Shown: piece after piece, positions 14,558 to 27,247 of the stretch
Position numbering within the stretch: position 1 is the first letter of the stretch
Layout: each line of letters begins with the position of its first letter
NCBI GenBank assembly: GCA_020055645.1
Contig: CM034547.1
Location: forward strand, 44,160,409 to 44,224,408
DNA: 64,000 nucleotides
Direction of reading: 5' to 3'
Source: Tomocerus qinae
Lineage: Eukaryota; Arthropoda; Collembola; Entomobryomorpha; Tomoceridae
Made by a program: the position numbers and the translations under genes
Notes under the pieces: generated by a model
What the model was told of the DNA's origin: nothing
Seen by the model: only the letters and a program-made list of their open reading frames with translations
Database searches by the model: none

Positions 14558-17500
14558 TTACTCAGTATTGGGGTTGTGTGGACTGGCATATTTGGGGTAT
14601 CTAAATGGGAGCGTGGGAGGAGCTTGTGTTGATGTTGTTGTTGGCGATGGCTCAGACGACTGAACCTCTTGGGAATTTTGCTCATTGTTTTTCTCAGTCG
14701 TTGTGGCTTCTACTCCACACGGATACCTGTGGTTAGGATGTTTCGGCTTTTCAGTTGATGATGGCTCATCTTCGTCTATCGATCTTCCCCTCCCTCTGTA
14801 TGTGTGGAAAGTTCTGCGAAAGAATTTTTCAGTGGGTGCTTGTGCATGTCTCTGAGGACGACGTCCTGGTCCAGGAGGGCCTTGTTGAGGCGGTGGACCA
14901 TGTGAGTGTCTTTGAGGAGGATTTCCATGTGGGTGAGGTCTTTCGGGATGAGGTCTTTGCAATTGCTGTGGAGGACGACCATGTGGATGTCTATCGGGAT
15001 GAGAAGGTCCTTGTTGAGGAGGTGGTCCATGAGGGTGTCTGTCAGGATGAGGTCCTTGTTGGGGAGAATGCCCGTGTGGAGGTCCTTGGGGCTGCTGGGG
15101 AGCATGTCCATGGGGAGGTCCTTGTAATTGTTGTGGCGGGACGTTACCCGTAATCGATGGTTTTATGATTACTCGAGTTTCGGTACTTTCTTCCGCTTCT
15201 TCGTCGTCCTCTTGAGAATCATTTTGGTGTTTTTGGATATTCAACCTTTGCTCATTATCTCCGTCATTTTCCTCATCTTCTTCCTCTTCCTCTGAAGTAT
15301 CGTTGTCATTATCATCACCGTCAACATCATCTTCATCATATTCGTCTTCTTTGTCTTTGCTGGGAGGTTTCTTATTAGCTGGTGCTTTTGGCGGAGGCTG
15401 CTTATGCTTTGCTGGATCCATCACATTTTCCTTTTCTGTAAAAGGTACTACACTCAAGGGATCCTCTTTTTGCGAAACCTTGGTTATTTTATAACCCGTA
15501 CTATTTTTACTAGCTGAAACCACTGGTGTTTCTTGTGTTGGTGGCCCTGTCGGTTTTCTCGTTTTGTATTGAATGACTCGTTTCGGTTTATTTGTCGGAA
15601 TTCGAGATGTAGTGGACGTTGGTTCTGTCGGTCTTTTGGGACGAATTCTTTCTTGGGGCACTTGATGAATCTGGGGTCTCAGGCGATTTGGCTGTTTTGC
15701 TTCAGGGTCTTTAATCGTGATTTGAACCTCATTTTGTTTAATAAGTGGCAAATCCTCGTCAACTTCATCATCCTCATTTGACTCGCTGCTGCTTCCAGTG
15801 CTGTCGTTATTAGGCTCATGCTTCTTTGGCGGAGGACGTTTCTTCAGTGGGATTAATCCTGTCACTTCATGAAATACTCCATCGTACGTTATAGGTTTCC
15901 CGTATTTTTTCCGATTCAATGTTGCATTATTTATTTTCTCAATAGCCAATATAGTTGCTTTCAAACTTTCCAAAGATTCCATTGAATTGATTCTGTCTCT
16001 CATTCCGGCAACTGTTGCAGCGTCAAATGGCTGGGCTTCTTTTTGAGCGTAAAGTAGTTCATCATCTTCGAAAACCTTTTCCTTGTCATTCGGTCTTGAC
16101 AAAGGTAACTTTGGCACTTTGCTCAGCTTTGGAATTTCACTTCTTGCAGTTGTAGTCCTTTCTGTTGTAGTTGTACTAGTAGTTGTACTGGTGGTTGTCT
16201 GAAATTAGTTAAAGTATAATTTACAATTTCCAAATACATACCATATGATTAGGAAAGGAAATTAAAGTAGTTAAGTTATGTAATAACCGGTTGTCCCAAA
16301 AGTTTTAAGTTAATCTCGACAGTTTCTCCATTAGGAAGTTGATGACTAATGCTTGTAATTCCATGACCCCCATTTCCGGTAGCTACATTTATTATATTTT
16401 TCGATGGTGCAACGGCCTGTACTTGCACAGGTTGTGGCTGTTGTAATTGTAACTGTACTGCTTCATTTGTTATCTAAATGCAGAAAAATAAATAGTGTAA
16501 TCACTGCAAAGTATTGTTCTTGGTATGATTGTCAATTTTGTATCCATTATTTTTTTAGTTTTACCGCTTTGTCTACTTGATCCGACAGAGCTACGTCAGG
16601 GTTTCCTTGAATGGCTTTGCGGAGATTGTTAATCATGCTCAAAACTTCAGTGTATTTGAACGGGCAACCGTTAAATAAAGCACGGCATTGTCTTGGACTC
16701 CTTAACTTTTTTCCAACCTCGGCAGCAATTTTAAACTTTTCGCCTGGGTCGCTTGACTGTTAATTGTAATGTCACTTTAGTATTGCATTTTATTCTTACT
16801 ATCCATATAAATACGATTTGCTTTAAATGCAATCAAGACTAAAATGTTTATAACTTACTAATTCCAATTGCTTCTTCTTTCTTTGGATGTAAGCGTTTCG
16901 TTTTTCTCTTTTGATGGCTATATTTTTCAAAATCTCTTCTTGTTCTTTGGTAAGATTTTTATCATCTAATTTCATGCTTCTTTTGAAGCCTGCGAAGAAT
17001 GGATCGGTGCTAAATGCATCATTTTGGCCTTCTTTATTTTTCCCAAAAGAAATTTTGGGGAGGTACGACAGAAGAGAACCAGAACTTTGAGGTTGATCCA
17101 TTCCTGGAGCATTTTTGTGCATCAAATGAGGTGGAGGAGGTCGACGATGAGGTCTGCCAGCCATTTCATAGGGTGATGGACGAGGATAATCATCTTCCCC
17201 GTATTCCTCCCCCTCTGGGTGTACATCGTCTGACGGATAGTCTGAATGTTTAATTGACTGCCTCTGATTATTTAAGTGAACATCTGTAACAGAATTAATG
17301 AACATGATTATTATGAAACGTAAAATGCCTGCGGATTCTTTGTATGTTCATACCTTTCATGATAAACGGGAGGAATCCTGGCTCTTCATCAACCATTTCG
17401 TCATTTGCTAAAGCCTCTATATCTTCTTCTTCTTTAAGGGCCAATCGTTCAAAGTCTTCTTCATTTAGTGCAAAGTCCTCTTCCTCTGAATCATCATCAT

Positions 17501-19416
17501 CAGCAGCCTCGTCATTTTTATTGCTGTTCTTATTTTTGTTCTTTTTCGTTTTAGTCTCCACCTTGTCATCGTTTGCAACCGGTTTCTTCTCATCGTCATC
17601 GCGCCTTTAAAATATGTATGTTTAAACATAGACTCATTAGTTTCACAAGTAGATTTGTATAACGGGAAACAAGGCAGGTTTACATTATTAGCTAGCGGAT
17701 TTGTACACGAGCAAGTTGGTATTAATTTTATGTCTCTCCTGACTTTCACTTATCAACGATCTTATTGTATGTAGTACTAAAATAAAAATAGAAGACAAGA
17801 GCCGGTCATTCAAAAGGAGAGTTATGGGTTCGTACAAATCTTGCTCAGTACAGTGTCTAGCCAAGATCATGGATTAGTTTTGCAAATTTAAAACTGGTTG
17901 AAATTTGTTTCAAGGCCAGTAACGCTTCTTCTTTTGTACACCTTGATTTTTATGGCTGTAACATCTACTAGTCATTCCAAGTAAACACAGGCAGATAAGC
18001 AGCCAGTCAGTTCTCTGGCAATCTCATTGAATTTGCATAATTTTAAGGCTAGTTCATCAATTCAGTATATTAAATGCGACTGGCTTGCTTTTTATTGTAT
18101 TTCTATCACTTGAACTTCTCTACTTGACCTATGACTTCTGTACATGATTTACCAGACAAATGTTATAGCTTTATTAAGTTTGCCAAAAAATTTCTAATTG
18201 ATTTTTCTTTTCTACTTTCTAGTGGTGCCACTTTTGTCAGTGCCAATCTGTCATAGAATCCTAATTTGTCATTTCGAGTATATGTAGATAATTCTTGTAG
18301 TATTAGTACCAAATATGGAATTGTGTTCTGTTTTAAATCGTAACTTGTCTTACACAGTTAGTATGGACATATCTGACAACTGACGGTAATGATAGTTCAG
18401 TAAACAGTGAAGGTACACAAAGTCTGTATTAATTAAAGCTATCAACTCTCTCTAATACGATATGGAACTTGATTAAAAAAATAACTTACGCGAAAATAGT
18501 TTTCATCAGGTAGGCATAATCTGTAAAAGAAATTAAAATGTAATTTTAGTGTAAATGGTTACAGATTTAAATGGAATGCATGCAAGAGCAAGGAAACAAG
18601 AGCTAGACACGCCACGCCCACATAATATGTACCCAACTGGTTGATCAAGCATAGGCATGTATTATCAAGAATTGTATTTATGTGCATTTCTAAATGTAAA
18701 GTTAAAAATTCAATTTTAAAAACCGTTTAAGATGGTGGTTTTCGTGGATGGAGGGGCGGAATTGATTCCACACATAACTTTCGGTAGACACATTAAAGGA
18801 TCTAAGTTGCTAATCTGCCGATAAAGTCGTCTTTGCCCTTCATTATCTTGAGAATTTGACTCATTACCTTCCTTGGCTGTAATATTGGATATTATCTGTT
18901 CATTGGGTGATATTTGTTCGGTTACGTCACGCTTGACTTTGATTTTCTTCCTAATGACTCTTCTCTTTGCAAATTTAGTGGGAATGGTGGTACTCATCGT
19001 CATTTGTGGAGGTGTAGTGGTCATTTTAGTAGTTGGACCAGGAGTAGCTACTTTGATAACCTTATTACTATTACTTGTGGCCATCAACGACAAAATATCG
19101 AAAGCAGAAGGTGATTTTGATGAAAATATGTTTTGTCTCGCCGAACTTTGTTGATTTTCATTGGAAGCTACAGAAATAATTATTTATATATAAAATGGTA
19201 TCAGATATATGTTTTATCATAAACTATTAATGATATAAAAATGATCTTACCTGCATTTAGCATCATCATTAGTCCCCCAAGTGACATTTTCCCGACCATG
19301 AGACCACCTTTGAGTGCCATGAGTAAAGACGTCAACATAAGCGTTGGGGAAGACTCTTGAATGCAGAAAAGTAGTAAAACGAGAGATCCCACGTAAACTA
19401 GTCTTCTCAGCCTCAT
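14558..19416 (-). CDS. Gene C: secreted 4-Cys protein with acidic inserts and His/Pro/Gln-rich tail
   Basis: Eight exons in reading order: 19251-19416, 18724-19167, 18490-18520 (31-nt microexon), 17354-17604, 16859-17283, 16565-16756, 16288-16473 and 14558-16198. Phases 1, 1, 2, 1, 0, 0, 0 agree and give 1111 residues. The N-terminus is a signal peptide (MRLRRLVYVGSLVLLLFC) followed by a Met/Gly/Leu-rich hydrophobic segment like that of gene G. A Thr-rich stretch and the basic site KVKRD precede C182 and C188 (CLPKVMC). The microexon encodes YAYLMKTIFA, aligning with gene B. Two acidic/Pro-rich exons (about 225 residues) separate these from the second block, ending RSPRQCRALFNGC (C463, C470). 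The tail has a Gln-rich exon, a Thr repeat, acidic runs and a His/Pro/Gln/Gly repeat. The donor after exon 2 is weak (GTTTTT) but is the one that gives the correct phase and paralog alignment. Function unknown. Confidence 0.85.
14850..15145 (-). repeat. Coding His/Pro/Gln/Gly repeats in gene C
   Basis: The last exon of gene C encodes imperfect repeats built from PPQQGP, HPDRHPHG, PPHGH and HPERPHPHG. His, Pro, Gln and Gly dominate the segment. The nucleotide sequence has matching ggtccttgttgagg and catgtggat-like words. High His content could bind metal ions, which is inference only. Confidence 0.8.
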
Positions 19417-22400
19417 TTTGAAGACAGATATGCTGATGATGATATGGCTTTATGATTTGTAGTCAATAAACGCTAAAACAAAGTATGAAAGAAGTACGTA
19501 AACGAATTTAATTATCTTCGTACTGACCTCACTTCTTTGTGTAACATAAAAAATAACTTTAGCACTTTATTTTGTTGCTGATTGTCTGTCAGTGAAGATG
19601 GTGCAATTGCAAATTGTAATTATAATGAAATTGATTAAACGATTGACAAGATAATTCAATTTGATGGGTCACTTTCTCAGTCTTGGGAGTTGTTACCAAT
19701 AAGTTGAGATTGGTCCTGGCCAGTTGATACTCTAGTGGCAACTAACGTTCGTTATGCCTTGACCCACGAACTTAACATTAGCTAATTGACGAATTCAGCC
19801 AACTGACAGTAGAAAGGAAGTCTGTATGCACACACGCTGGCACACGGCACAATACTAGTACTACTCTCGATCTCAACTCATAGTCTCCATACAAGTACAT
19901 TTAGCTCTGTATTTACAATGGTAACGTAACCAAACCAAGACACCACAATTCTATTTTCTTTCTTTTGTCGACATCAACTTTGTTGGTGCACTGTCAGCTT
20001 AACGAGTCTTGGTCAACATTGTACGATATAGATATCACAATTACACCTGTGCATAAAAAATCAAATAAATTACATTTCTTGCATTCACACCTTTATTTTA
20101 TCCGCACTTGTACCACGCAGTAAGGAACATTTCTATGTATAACTTTCTGTGTAAAGCTTGCATCTGTTAACATTATTTTCTTTTTTCATGTAGCCAAGTA
20201 TTGTATTAAGCAAACGAAGCGAGGTATGCATATGTGCATGGGCATGCCATAGCCATCCAGTTGTACAAAGTGTGATCTTAGTTCCCTATTAAATACAAAT
20301 GTCTAAATCACTTTCATAGATCAACTAGAGCTTGACTTGCGAACTTGAATTCTTGCCTATGATAACCATTTATTTAACTGACTCTGCCTGAGATAAATAG
20401 TAGTTCTTCAACATCACTAGCTATCACTTGCACTTATTAAAATCACTGTCTCTAAATGACCACATTGGAATGAAGGCATTCAAACTTGAGCCGACCTTTT
20501 GCCCAAAACTAGAATAATTGTACTACATTTTTATGAAAAGTTCTACAAGATTATGCGTTTTAATGTGCCGGTATATCATAGGATGAGAATACATTACAAT
20601 ATTATTATTGTACTTATGAAATGAGTTTGAGCTATTCTGTCTGTGTAATTATCTTCTAATTACAATTACGACTACAGAACTTGCTTGATTAAAGGGTGTC
20701 GGACTCTACTATGGTTTACTTTTCAAAGTCAACAGCATGTCTATCCATTACGTAGAAGGAAGACAAAGTTTCTCTTGTCTCACCAGAAGTGTCTGGGTCG
20801 TGGAGGTACAAAATAAGAAGCTTTGTATTTGCTCTTTAAGTGTATAAATACGCATTGAGATTCTGTAAATACAAAAGTAGGTACATTGTTATCATCTATT
20901 ATGTTACGGTTTGTCATCTCAAGCGAAATGTAATGTAGTCCAATTATATCAGATAGTATAAGTAACCAAATCAAGTAAGCGGAACCTTTTCAGTACTAAC
21001 CTAGTATTGTAAAAAATACAATACTTTAACAAAGGAATCTATGGAATTATTGTACTATTATAACTGTACAAATTGATGGGTTTGTTTGCCCACCAAAGGA
21101 GATTAAGGATCTGGTAATTAGGATTGGGTAGTGGCCGACGTAACACTCAAATCATTACTAACAGTCCAGTGCTGTAATTTACTACACTTTCAAATAGACA
21201 ATCACACTTTAATTGTCTTCTCACTTAAAATACTTACATTAAATAAGGGTCTAATTAATACAAGGATTTCTAAAATGCAATTGCACAAAAGATGCGGAAA
21301 ATATATACATAAGACTCTCAGATGTAATCACAGTCATTACCTAACAGAAACTACCTTCATATGTAATAATGCACTTTGAATAGCATAGTGAAATTGTCAC
21401 AGAAAGCGTCGTTAATCAGATACCAATGTAATTAATCCTTTAACATGTTCAACAAATTAATCATAGTAATTACGCTTAAATTCTTAGATAATGCAGTTCA
21501 AATAGCAAAAATAGAGAAACGTAATAAAAGATCCTTTGCAACAGAAGAAAATATTTTCATTCTTAGTTAAAACCTTTGTGTTAGGTACATAAAGCTTTTT
21601 TAACACGATTCAGATGGAGTAGAATAATGAAAATTGAAGCACACAAATATTTCATTCAACAGAAATCTTTAGCAATGCTCAGGTTCAAGTACTTCGGCCA
21701 TCAAACTAAACTTTCATTCTTTTTTCTGCTGCTAATTTGCGTGTTAGTAAAAAGTTAATAAATTCATCATGTTATGCTTTCTGACAAATTGGGTTTCGAA
21801 TTGATTAATGTACATTGTATTTTGTAAGGATATTCCTACAGCATTTAGTAAATATAGTATTAGTATTTGTGTGCGTACCTGTACCATTATTATTATGATG
21901 TAATTTTTTTAACTTCCTGTGTATTACTTATGAATTTCTCTTTATTAACTCATTGGTTTCCGCTCTTGCCTACTCGTGCATGATTTTTCGTACTTGCATA
22001 TTGCATAGTAAATAAGCGATTTTGGGGAAAGTTACTTTGCTTTGTTACTCATGCTAATTGCTACTCAATTGTTGATTTGGGTGAATATACTATAGAAGTA
22101 ATGTTTAGCTTACTTAATAGTCAATCATATTACTTTAAATATGTTACATATGGAATTACCTCAGACTTTTTGTTTTCTTGTGGTTTAATGGTTTGCGGAT
22201 ATTATTGCAATTTATCGCCAGCTCTTAAAGCTACGTTAGTATAATTTCATTCTATCAGCACTATACTATTGTCTAAAACAGTAGCTACTATATCTTCCAA
22301 TTATCCTCATTAAACGACAAACCAATTTAGATATTTGGAAACAAAACGGTTTCATTCTCCTCTTTTAGCACAAAAAGAGAAAGATCTCTATTTAAAATAT

Positions 22401-23743
22401 TTTGTGCAATAAAGTCTATGGTAAAATTTCTTTTCATTTTATGACTCGTTTTATTATAAGCGTATACTTTGATACTCTTGATTTTCTAACTAGCTACGTA
22501 TGATGCGTACGCGTTGGAGTCACAGTAAATAAATTTTTGGCGAAAATAAAACTTTCTGGCCATTAAGTTTGCTTCTTCTCTTACATACCACACACTCAGT
22601 TTTGGGATGTTATAATATCTTCTACATTAGTAAAAACGTATTGGAGACTAACTTTAATGAAATCTATCAGTAATATCTTAATCCCTGTAATAATATACTG
22701 TGCACTTATTAAATACTTAAATAATAGTGTGCTTCTCTCCATGCATAACAGCGAACGCGAAATTGCATATTGCCGTATTCAATTTGTGTATGAAAAATAG
22801 AAAATAATTTAATTAATTAATACCTTTACTCCGGATCCGGACTGAACAGATCGTTTAGTTTTAGCAGAGCTAACTTTCTTTTGATTGTGCACATACATGC
22901 ATTTATGTTTGCACTAATTACGATTAGAATTTCAAAATGAAATCAATTAGCCAATAGAAATATGTGTTAAATGAGACAAATATAAAGTGAAAGATAATGT
23001 TTTTAATATGGACTTAGCTGATCTCAGCATTTAAATTCACATGGCCAAATTATAAACAATTAAACAATTACAAGGGATTAGTAAATTGTACTGTCAATTT
23101 ATTTACAGATAAACACTGATACATAATTTACATACATTCACTATTTACTTTTGCATTCTTGGTGTATTACAACTTCATAGTGTTAGACATTAAAGTAGCA
23201 GATATGGGTATAAGTATAGTATTAAAACTTGCACGTATACATAATCAAAAATACAATAAAAGCTGCTGCAACGGTTTTCATTCATTAGGTATACATTCTT
23301 TATGAATGATATATATGTGTTAAGTAAATACTAATAGTTCAATTCAAAGTTAGTCTAGTTTTAGCAAATGTTATAGTCTTTATAAATGCACTTACATTGT
23401 AGTTCATGCAAATGTGTATTTTCATGTACGAAGGTAATAACCAAAATATTTATCACAGAACTATTTGGAATGTGATGCAAGTAATTGCATAATTTTTCAT
23501 TTTTGTTGAACATCCTAAACACCGTAACAACATGTTACTTTATATTATGTGCTGGCCTCTTTACCAATTAACTGATTGCATTTAGTACAAGTAACTTTGC
23601 CCACTAAAACTATTTCCATCTATATTGATTAAAATATCTAAAAACAAATGTCCTTAGGCTAATAACATGAATCATGAACAATTACGATTAGTATAATAAC
23701 TATTATTATGGCAATGCTCTTTTGTTTTAAGAACTGACTATGG
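19417..23743. other. Intergenic, gene C to gene D
   Basis: This 4.3 kb stretch lies upstream of gene C and downstream of gene D. It is AT-rich and has only short scattered open frames, with no splice-supported exon, tRNA-like element or repeat array seen. Confidence 0.6.
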
Positions 23744-24492
23744 TCAACTGGTACTTTGCTTAGAAGTCAATTTGTTATGCCTCAGATGATTTAATTCTTC
23801 GTGTAAGATGTGGCACGCTTCTTTAGTCCCGGTAATAGAACCGATTATTTCACTCACCCACGAAGAATAATTATCGCTTGATTGTTTTCTGCAAATACAT
23901 AGAATGTGATTGTTAATTAGTTTAAAATTTCTTTAGAGAAATTGTTAATTGCAATAATTACCTCGATTTTGATAATTTTAAATCAGCTCCAGATTTCTTA
24001 GTAATTAAGCTGCTCCACAAATTCGTTGATTTTTTCTTGAATCTTATCGATTTGAGACAAGGGTCTAGTTGAAATTGTATCTCCTTCCCCAATATCTTTT
24101 GGAGACTGAGCCATGCATTGAGTAATTCATCATTTTCTGGAGAGTTTGCAAATCTTTTTCTCCGTCTTCGCACATAAAAGCTTTTCACTCCTGAAAGACA
24201 AAACAAAGTAATGTTGAAATCCACAAATAATTTGGCTCATAGAACCTGTCACATTATGTTAATTAATAAAAATGAGATATTTACATGTAAAAAATATGGT
24301 AATGAACTCACCCAAGGCTCTTAGTCCAAAAAGGATTTTTAAGATGATAGCTTTAATTTTGACAGCAGCAGTAATTAGAGCAAATGCAGTGGGTATAGAT
24401 ATTTTAATGAACGAAATGGATTCAGCCGGTTGAAACAATATTGTCAGATCAAGCAGTAGCAAAAGTACTGCCAGATAATAACCCGTTCTCAT
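23744..24492 (-). CDS. Gene D: compact secreted paralog lacking cysteines 2 and 4
   Basis: Three exons in reading order: 24312-24492, 23962-24190, 23744-23888. Phases 1 and 2 agree and give 184 residues. I chose the ATG at 24492 over the upstream in-frame one because it begins a clean signal peptide, MRTGYYLAVLLLLLDLTILF, and an acceptor-like TTGCAG lies just upstream. A second hydrophobic stretch follows. RRRRKRF is a strong furin-type site before C105. The first motif reads CLKSIRF, so the usual cysteine 2 is Phe111. The second block has SEIIGSITGTKEACHIL with C162, but the position of cysteine 4 is Leu169. Intron positions match E and F, so it is a genuine family member. Whether it still folds with a single domain disulfide is unknown. 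Confidence 0.78.
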
Positions 24493-26496
24493 AATTTTTG
24501 AAAAACTGCAAGTATAATGGAGCACTAAATGCAGCTAGGTAACATTAACACACACCCCAAAAGGAAACAATCAAGTCAATCGTATCAAATCAATACAAAG
24601 TCGGCAGAATCTGGTATTAGTTAGTTATAAATTGTTAACTAGTTGTTTTGAGGGTTGACCGACTTCCTCTATGTAGATGTGACTAGAGATACACAGACTG
24701 CACAGACGACGCGACTCACACTCAACAACAACACCGTGACACTTGATGGAGCTATGTAAGTAAATAGTATAAGAGTATAAATATTTATATGCCCTTCCTT
24801 ATGTCTCTCTGTGGCCAGGTACATATGAAAAATATGAAATAGGACCCAGGCCAAGAAAATGAAACGGACATAGAGCGAGAAGAGTCGTCAACAGATGCAC
24901 ATGAAATAATAATGAATGAAGATGTTTAATAACTGTATTGTTTCCCTTGATTCATCCCCAGCTTATGATCTTCTACGTCTTCTTAGTGAAATACTTTTAC
25001 TTCTTTCTGACTGCTTGATTTTAACTCTAATAGGTACGACAGGTGGATGAAGGTATTAAAGTGTGTGTTAAAGTTGTTCGTAGGAACTACTGACTTAAGT
25101 TTCCCTATAGTCTTGAGGTTTATGGTTATCAAAAAAATTGCCCACGTAGGTATGTGTATCATATTTATTTGCCAGAGCATTTGTACATAGAGTAGATACT
25201 GAACAGATAGGCTAACGAGGATTAGATAGTAAAACTTAAGTATAAACTTTCCCTTAAGCGTGAATTATATATTTCCAACAGTAACATAAATTCAGCTTAA
25301 GATACTTGTATTTAAAACTGTGGCTGACTACAATAGTATATTTACAATGATATACAGACTTGTATATACAATATAAACACGCTGAGGTCATACCACCATG
25401 ATAATAGTAGTGTGATGATCATAATGAAGATAAAGAATTAAGAAAAAGGGTTAATCTGATATTAATAACTCTACCATTGCTAAACTGATCTTGTTGTTAG
25501 TATAATTTTTTTTAACATAGTCAGTCCTTGTTTCCTTTGCATTTTCCTCGTATGTATTATGGCTTTATTGTTTCAATATCTTGCTCTGACCTGACATTTT
25601 ATTGTTGTGGAGTAGATCTTTAAGCCCTATTGTGATTCTCAATGAATGAATGTGAATGTACATGCGAGAGTGTGTTAAGGTATGTAGAATAATATTTGAG
25701 TTTAGCATGGCAAGAGTTAGGTTGACCCCGAAATCGAAACCTGATTTGTTCTGCTTGTGACGAGCGAAGATGCTATGCGGAGATGAGGCTTGTTTGTGTA
25801 TCTCCTGTTTACTCCTATCCTAATCATAATATCAGACTCAAATATTTCGCATTGTAGTGCAGTTAATCATATTTGATTATAAATGATTCTACTTAACTAT
25901 ACCTACTATATTAATTTACTATGTACTTCTGTAATTATATATCTACCTTCTCGCTGTTTATCTCCGTTTTCATGACTTTATGCGCCCTTCATATTCATTT
26001 ATGCGACTAACAGGAATGATATGAACGGAATATCTGATAATATCCAGATAATATAACATTTTTCGTGTACAAAATAACAAAGCTATGTTTGACGCAATCA
26101 ACTATTGTATACAGTGCGTACTCTACTCACACCGACATAAAATTTTTCATGTTGCTGTTCACACAATTTTAAAAATAGGATTATCACAGATTATCTACAG
26201 TCAATCATCTCACAAAATTTTTTCAACCTCTAAATGCTTTTCTTTATTTACTCATCATCCGGAGAATCTAAATTTCAAATCTTAATCATCAGGACTTTGA
26301 AAAATTTTATTATCATAGTTATCGGTATAAAATCTGTAGCAAATTAAAATACACTCAGTCGATCAAAATGGGACTAGCTACAATTATATGATGGACTATA
26401 TGTTGAAGTTCTACTCATAACAACAAAGATCAGACAAATAGCATATCACTGACAGAATCACTGAGTCACAAGGCAAGGTAGTCGTATTTGGAAGTG
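24493..26496. other. Intergenic, gene D to gene E
   Basis: This contains the likely 5' region of gene D and the 3' region of gene E. No open frame or repeat here earns a call. Confidence 0.6.
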
Positions 26497-27247
26497 TTAC
26501 ATCCCGAACACATGCTCTCCAAATTGAAGCAACTGCTTTTGAGAAAGTGGACAATTTGGATATAAATTGTAACAACCTACTCCATCCAAATTTCGTAATA
26601 AGTAGCCCATTGTAGAGGCAAAGTGATATTCCGATAAGTCAAATTCTATCAAAAAATCCTCCCTGTTGTACACAAATTTTTCAATTAATATTCCCCATCA
26701 TATTATATCAGGATTAAATTATGTTAGCCATATTATTTATGAGTTCCTCGTTCAAAGCATACCCAATTCGTTTGAGCAAATTGTCTGGTCGTGTCAGTTT
26801 TCCTGAATCTACAGCATTGAATTCACACATCATTTTTGGGAGACAGAATTTAATAATTATTCTTTGAAAGTCTGCTTGTGTTGTCCCCATCGTATATTTC
26901 ATGAAGTCGGGAACCATTAGTAGACGCTCTACTTCACTTGCCGTTATTTGTTTTTCTGTTCACAAATATTGTTACATTTTAGCTGGATGTATGTAAATGT
27001 AAAACATTCTTAAAACAATAGTATCGTTAAATGTACCAGGATTTGGTATGGATATATTGATTTTGTGATGTACTTCGGAATTATCTTTCTTGATTTGCAT
27101 AGACGTTTTATCATCTACATCACAATCTTTCTGCTCTCGTTGCTCTTGGTCAACTTCAGGTGTAAAGATGCTATCCAGAATAATGTTGGTAATTATTGCA
27201 CAGAGACATGCCAAAGCTACAATTTTTAAAAATTTTAAGGTATTCAT
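26497..27247 (-). CDS. Gene E: compact secreted 4-Cys (DM4/DM12-like) protein
   Basis: Three exons in reading order: 27037-27247, 26763-26955, 26497-26662. Phases 1 and 2 agree, giving 189 residues. The donor after exon 2 (GTATGC at 26762) was chosen because it gives the family phase-2 junction; reading through would stop 49 bases later. The N-terminus MNTLKFLKIVALACLCAIIT is a signal peptide or anchor. Cysteines 1 and 2 are C108 and C114 (CLPKMMC). The second block reads SEYHFASTMGYLL then GCYNLYPNCPLS (C165, C172), very close to gene F and to the DM4/DM12 pattern. There is no long insert or tail. It lies between D and F, same strand. Function unknown. Confidence 0.83.

Noticed and set aside
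14755..15153. 132-codon plus-strand frame opposite gene C
   Set aside because: It is the antisense shadow of the His/Pro/Gln repeat, kept open by codon composition.
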